From positions 1-8,835 of the forward strand of contig JBFXJF010000050.1 in the NCBI GenBank assembly GCA_050175155.1: a DNA stretch of 8,835 nt. The letters run 5' to 3'. Both the position numbers and the translations under genes were made by a program. Under the pieces are notes generated by a model. It worked only from the letters and a program-made list of their open reading frames with translations, ran no database searches and was not told where the DNA came from. This DNA is from JBFXJF01 sp050175155. Its GTDB lineage: Bacteria; Bacillota; Bacilli; Tepidibacillales; Tepidibacillaceae. The number at the start of each line of letters is the position of its first letter. The stretch's first letter is position 1. Positions 6,579 through 8,835 of this stretch are shown here, piece after piece.

Positions 6579-7173
6579 ATGCTAAAACTTTCACACTTGA
6601 TAACAACAAGATATAAATACTTGATTATTTTGCTTATAGCATTTTCAAGCAAGTCAATAATTGCCCAAAATATTTGGAGCGAAGGTATAAACAACACAAA
6701 AAGCGGACAGTTTAAATGTCAAATCACAAAGAATAATATATCCGTTAAAAAAAGTTATTGATGACAAGCGCACAGATCTTCCTTTAATAATGACAGAAGG
6801 AGAGGCTGTGAGGTGTTACATTAATTCTGAAAAAGAATTCACGTCAATATTGAAAGAAACTTTTGATAATAAAAAACTAAAACAACTATTGAGCAAAAAT
6901 GAAAAATTACATTTTTTGTTTACCCTAAGTAACGATGGAGAAATTATTAGCATAACATTTAGATTAGAACCAAATACCACTATCAACGCAGATGAACTTA
7001 ATTATATTGATACACAAATGAAAAAAAAGGTAAAATTTAAAGTTGTAAGAGAAAGTATCCCTTCTGAACCTCACACAAATATGTTTTATCAAAAAATTAA
7101 ATTTGAAGAAGTGTTAGCAGGAGAAATTAAAAGACTAAAAGATATTGAACTTGAAGGCAAAAAATACTGGTAA
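6579..7173 (+). pseudogene. Family B protein 4, frameshifted in an A7 run (PHTNMF subtype)
   Basis: The first frame gives 60 residues: a signal peptide (YLIILLIAF, cleavage after IAQ), NIWSEGINNTKSGQFKC and ISVKK, ending at TGA 6762-6764 if that stop is counted. Removing one A from the run of seven at 6747-6753 restores VIDDKRTDLPLIMTEGEAVRCYIN and the rest of family B to TAA 7171-7173, about 197 residues. The restored protein has FTLSNDGEI, NADELNYIDTQMKKK, IPSEPHTNMF with Ser replacing the second Cys, and the terminal GKKYW. It has no toxin tip in front. This could be real decay, slippage-based on/off control, or a sequencing error. The unfragmented coding quality downstream argues that any mutation is recent. 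Confidence 0.8.
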
Positions 7174-7301
7174 CATTGGCGGGAGTTTTAGGCTCGCGTT
7201 TTTGTTTTTATTTTTGTCATTATACAGGCACAAGCCAATACGAGGAAACCATGCATGCCTTCCAAGATAACTTTTATAAAGGGCTTAGTAAGTATGGCCC
7301 A
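7147..7301 (+). repeat. 155-bp direct repeat, right copy
   Basis: This segment matches 5399-5553 with two differences by eye. One of them (c to g at 7196) disrupts the terminator stem here. The repeat ends inside the toxin tip at the point where the two tips become different subtypes, so it marks a likely cassette exchange boundary. Confidence 0.8.
7180..7205 (+). terminator. Weakened terminator after the frameshifted family B gene
   Basis: This is the same element as at 5432-5455 but with ctcgcg in the right arm, giving a G-G mismatch in the stem cgggag. A T tract (ttttt g ttttt) remains, and TATTTTTG follows at 7209-7216. Termination is probably less efficient here. Confidence 0.55.
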
Positions 7302-7601
7302 GGCAAGGCGGGCTACACCAATATGGAGTTTGAGGCGAAACTGATGCAGGCAATTTACTGTGTAGAAAACGGTATTATTCAAGAAGCAATTCTTAACGGC
7401 TGCTTTAAGGGGGGAAATTGGACTGAATTTCAGGGCTGGTTATTGGATTACCTTTCCAGTGGAATTACTAATGACTTTTGGGAGGAATATAACAAGTTCA
7501 TAGAAATTTTTGCGAACAAATACTCTACATACTCAAGTCATATTTCTGACTCATTTCCTCGAATGAGTGAAATTGAGAACCTAATGAACGGCTGCAAATA
7601 A
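7251..7601 (+). CDS. Orphan toxin-tip fragment (family C, LMQAIYC subtype)
   Basis: From ATG 7251 the frame codes for 116 residues: MHAFQDNFYKGLSKYG, GYTNMEFEAKLMQAIYCVENG, WLLDYLSSG, YNKFIEIFANK, ending NLMNGCK. The frame continues upstream to a TTG at 7176 across the terminator remnant, which is not a credible start. EETMH occupies the HExxH position without its first His. The first 50 codons or so repeat the 5503 copy, then the sequence switches at about 7302 to the LMQAIYC subtype seen at 4540. A GEPCVYPF-type family B gene follows after 19 bp. It is probably a silent toxin C-terminus cassette. Expression as a separate small protein is possible but unsupported. Confidence 0.6.
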   Translation: MHAFQDNFYKGLSKYGPGKAGYTNMEFEAKLMQAIYCVENGIIQEAILNGCFKGGNWTEFQGWLLDYLSSGITNDFWEEYNKFIEIFANKYSTYSSHISDSFPRMSEIENLMNGCK

Positions 7602-7620
7602 TCCTCAAAATTATTTAACT

Positions 7621-8193
7621 ATGAAAACAATAACAATAATTTCCATTTTACTTTTTTGGGGCAATAGTGCTTTGCCTCAAGGCCTCTGGCAAGAAGGGGT
7701 TATACATACTAAATCTGTTGATTTAAGATGCACCCTATCAAGTAATAAAAAAACGTACTTTGTAAAAACATCAACTTCGAACTCCAAAATAGAACTCCCA
7801 TTTGGAACAAGCGAAGAGAAAGGTTCTGCAAAACTATATATTAACTCTGAACGAATTTTCTACTATATCATTGCAGATGTTTTTAGTCTCCAGAGAGTAA
7901 AGGAAATAATGGAGATCGAGAAACAAATCCCGATAAGTTTTATAGTAGACGAGGATGGCATTCCTATAGAAATAACATTTTTCATTAAAACGAACACCAA
8001 GATTAAACCTGAAGAATTGGCAATGATTGAAAGAGGCTTGATGGAAAAGATAAGATTCAAGATAATAAGAGAAATCCCTTTTGGAGAACCTTGCGTTTAT
8101 CCTTTTTTACACATCTTGAAGTTTGATGAATTTTTAAAAGGAGAACTGAAACTTCTTAAACGCGATGAGGTTGAGGGTAAAAAATATTGGTAA
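7621..8193 (+). CDS. Family B exported protein 5 (putative immunity, GEPCVYPF subtype)
   Basis: The product has 190 residues. A signal peptide (ITIISILLFWG) has likely cleavage after LPQ (residue 20). The mature part has Cys37 (LRC), LPFGTSEEKGSAKLYINSERI, FIVDEDGIPIEITF, KPEELAMIERGLMEKIRFK, IPFGEPCVYPFLHILKF and a terminal GKKYW. It is clearly the closest relative of the 4847-5425 protein. The two conserved Cys residues could form a disulfide in the periplasm, which is inference. The start follows the LMQAIYC toxin tip by 19 bp, longer than in other cassettes but with no terminator between. A strong terminator follows 2 bp after the stop. Confidence 0.85.
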   Translation: MKTITIISILLFWGNSALPQGLWQEGVIHTKSVDLRCTLSSNKKTYFVKTSTSNSKIELPFGTSEEKGSAKLYINSERIFYYIIADVFSLQRVKEIMEIEKQIPISFIVDEDGIPIEITFFIKTNTKIKPEELAMIERGLMEKIRFKIIREIPFGEPCVYPFLHILKFDEFLKGELKLLKRDEVEGKKYW

Positions 8194-8195
8194 TA

Positions 8196-8227
8196 AAAAC
8201 GGGAGTTCTTGACTCCCGTTTTTGTTT
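8196..8227 (+). terminator. Rho-independent terminator after family B protein 5
   Basis: An 11-bp stem aaaacgggagt / actcccgtttt has a tcttg loop and is followed by ttg ttttt. It is the strongest member of the hairpin family. The element just after it, TATTTCTG (8229-8236), is a one-base variant of the -7 motif seen after the other cassettes. Confidence 0.85.
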
Positions 8228-8240
8228 TTATTTCTGTCAG

Positions 8241-8631
8241 ATGACAGACTCAAGCCAATACGAGAAACTTATGCATGCATACCAAAACCAATTCTACAAT
8301 GGTGGCCTAGGACAGTAGGGTCTCAGAATGCCAGGGTTCACCAATATGGTGTTTGATGCAAAGGTAATGTATGCTATTTATTGGTATCAAAAAGAATTAG
8401 GAGAGCTACCCGTTCTTTTTTATGGCATGGATGATGTACAACAAGGAATGTTTATGGATTGGTTTGATGAAATAATTAGAAATGGCGCAACGGATTATGT
8501 ACTAACCAAGTATAGTGATCTGATAAAACTCTTCAACACAAAAAAAACCAGCATATGCAAATTGTATTTCACTATCCTTCCCTCGTCTAAGCGTAGTAAT
8601 CAATTTACTAGAAGGTTGTTCTAAATTATAA
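8241..8631 (+). pseudogene. Orphan toxin-tip fragment (family C, VMYAIYWYQ subtype), broken by a stop and a frameshift
   Basis: The toxin frame starts MTDSSQYEKLMHAYQNQFYNGGLGQ, meets TAG at 8316-8318, then continues GLRMPGFTNMVFDAKVMYAIYWYQ. EKLMH occupies the HExxH position and EFEA has become VFDA. A run of eight A (8540-8547) shifts the frame. With one A fewer the sequence continues KKPAYANCIS to NLLEGCSKL and stops at TAA 8629-8631, exactly 4 bp before the next ATG, as in the 3844/3849 pair. The read-through frame without correction ends at 8624. The same TAG is present in the 3504-3844 copy, so both descend from one already interrupted ancestor. Confidence 0.8.
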
Positions 8632-8656
8632 AAATATGAAAACTATCAAATTGAAA
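8283..8656 (+). repeat. Long direct repeat, right copy
   Basis: This is the counterpart of 3497-3869. In this copy the sequence left of the word caaaacc continues as toxin-tip sequence (SQYEKLMHAYQ), so this one keeps the original left junction and the other is the recombinant. Confidence 0.75.
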
Positions 8657-8662
8657 AAATAA
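8636..8662 (+). pseudogene. Remnant of a family B gene (first codons only)
   Basis: ATG 8636 begins MKTIKLKK followed by TAA. The first seven codons match the start of the family B gene at 3849 (MKTIKLK), and the spacing from the upstream toxin tip is the same 4 bp. All further similarity is lost, so the immunity gene of this last cassette has been deleted. Confidence 0.7.
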
Positions 8663-8778
8663 TACAATTTGAAGTACACCTATTAAATATTGTTTAATAA
8701 AACAGAATCACCTTTCCACATCTACATAAGTAAAAAGCATTATCTTAGCGTAATTAACTTAAAAAAATTTAATAAAAC
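8663..8778. other. Intergenic region after the last cassette
   Basis: No gene was seen. It holds a 7-bp inverted repeat tattaaa / tttaata (8681-8699, 5-nt loop) without a clear T tract. TATCTTAG at 8741-8748 is one base off the Bacteroidota -7 element, 30 bp before a possible start codon. No good -33 TTTG partner was found. Confidence 0.4.
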
Positions 8779-8835
8779 ATGATCTTTAAACTTACCCCCC
8801 CCCAGAATCAGACAATTAGCTGTAATTGGGGTAGC
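8779..8835 (+). CDS. Possible start of a new gene, 3' partial
   Basis: ATG 8779 opens a frame (MIFKLTPPQNQTISCNWGS) that runs off the window edge after 19 codons. It contains nine consecutive C (8795-8803), so any change in tract length would shift the frame. A possible -7 element lies upstream. The piece is too short to recognise a family or to be sure it is coding, and the base run could also be a sequencing artefact. Confidence 0.3.
   Translation, partial: MIFKLTPPQNQTISCNWGS

Noticed and set aside
7176..7250. TTG-initiated extension of the toxin tip at 7251
   Set aside because: It would translate the terminator remnant and T-rich tail. The homologous region at 5425-5502 has no such start.
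7188..7382. Reverse-strand open frame of 64 codons
   Set aside because: It is antisense to the conserved toxin tip, with no homologous features; a shadow frame.
7863..8060. Reverse-strand open frame of 65 codons
   Set aside because: It is antisense to a well-conserved family B gene whose forward frame explains the sequence.
575..8193. Lipoprotein signal peptides, because Cys lies near the signal in some copies
   Set aside because: The residues before the Cys (QNIC, SNC) do not fit a lipobox, and the conserved Cys comes well after the likely YSQ or AQ cleavage site.
8234..8247. Short palindrome ctgtca/tgacag before the last toxin tip, possible operator or attachment site
   Set aside because: Only 6 bp per arm and not conserved at the equivalent places in the other cassettes.
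3497..8662. Insertion sequence or transposon as the agent that moves the cassettes
   Set aside because: No transposase, terminal inverted repeats or target duplications were seen; direct repeats and microhomology suffice.

Overview
The window is AT-rich DNA, most likely from a member of the Bacteroidota. The evidence is the style of the exported proteins (short signal peptides ending in YSQ, IAQ or AQ just before D, N, Q or E), AT-rich leaders without Shine-Dalgarno sites, and TAnnTTTG-like -7 elements. It carries no RNA gene, transposase or CRISPR array. Almost the whole window consists of three protein types, repeated many times. None of them could be named to a database family from sequence alone.

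Layout. (1) 2-562 is the 3' end of a larger gene. Its product ends in a zinc-metallopeptidase-like domain with an HELFH motif followed by an EFEA segment, as expected for the variable C-terminal toxin domain of an Rhs-like or other polymorphic toxin. (2) 575-3231 holds four intact tandem copies of an exported 208-residue protein (family A). The 676-677 bp units are separated by 49-50 bp spacers that each contain a cgggag/ctcccg hairpin. A fifth copy (3282-3524) is cut short and spliced into the next region. (3) 3504-8662 is a run of cassettes. Each has a short 5'-truncated copy of the toxin domain (family C), then 2-19 bp downstream an exported protein of 190-194 residues (family B, a distant relative of A), then a hairpin terminator. 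Several pieces are broken by stops, frameshifts or truncation. (4) 8663-8835 is non-coding sequence followed by a possible new gene start that contains a run of nine C.

Working model (inference). The layout matches a polymorphic-toxin locus: an active C-terminal toxin (2-562) with its immunity gene directly behind it (575), extra immunity paralogues, and an archive of displaced or spare toxin-tip/immunity cassettes. Two toxin-tip subtypes (VMYAIYWYQ and LMQAIYC) match two immunity subtypes (PHTNMF and GEPCVYPF) wherever an intact pair can be scored. Every putative immunity protein has a signal peptide, so the toxin would act in the periplasm or at the cell envelope. Family A varies mostly in one central block (about residues 96-142), which may be the specificity surface. 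Repeated segments, a chimeric gene and mosaic copies show that the locus has been reshaped by recombination.
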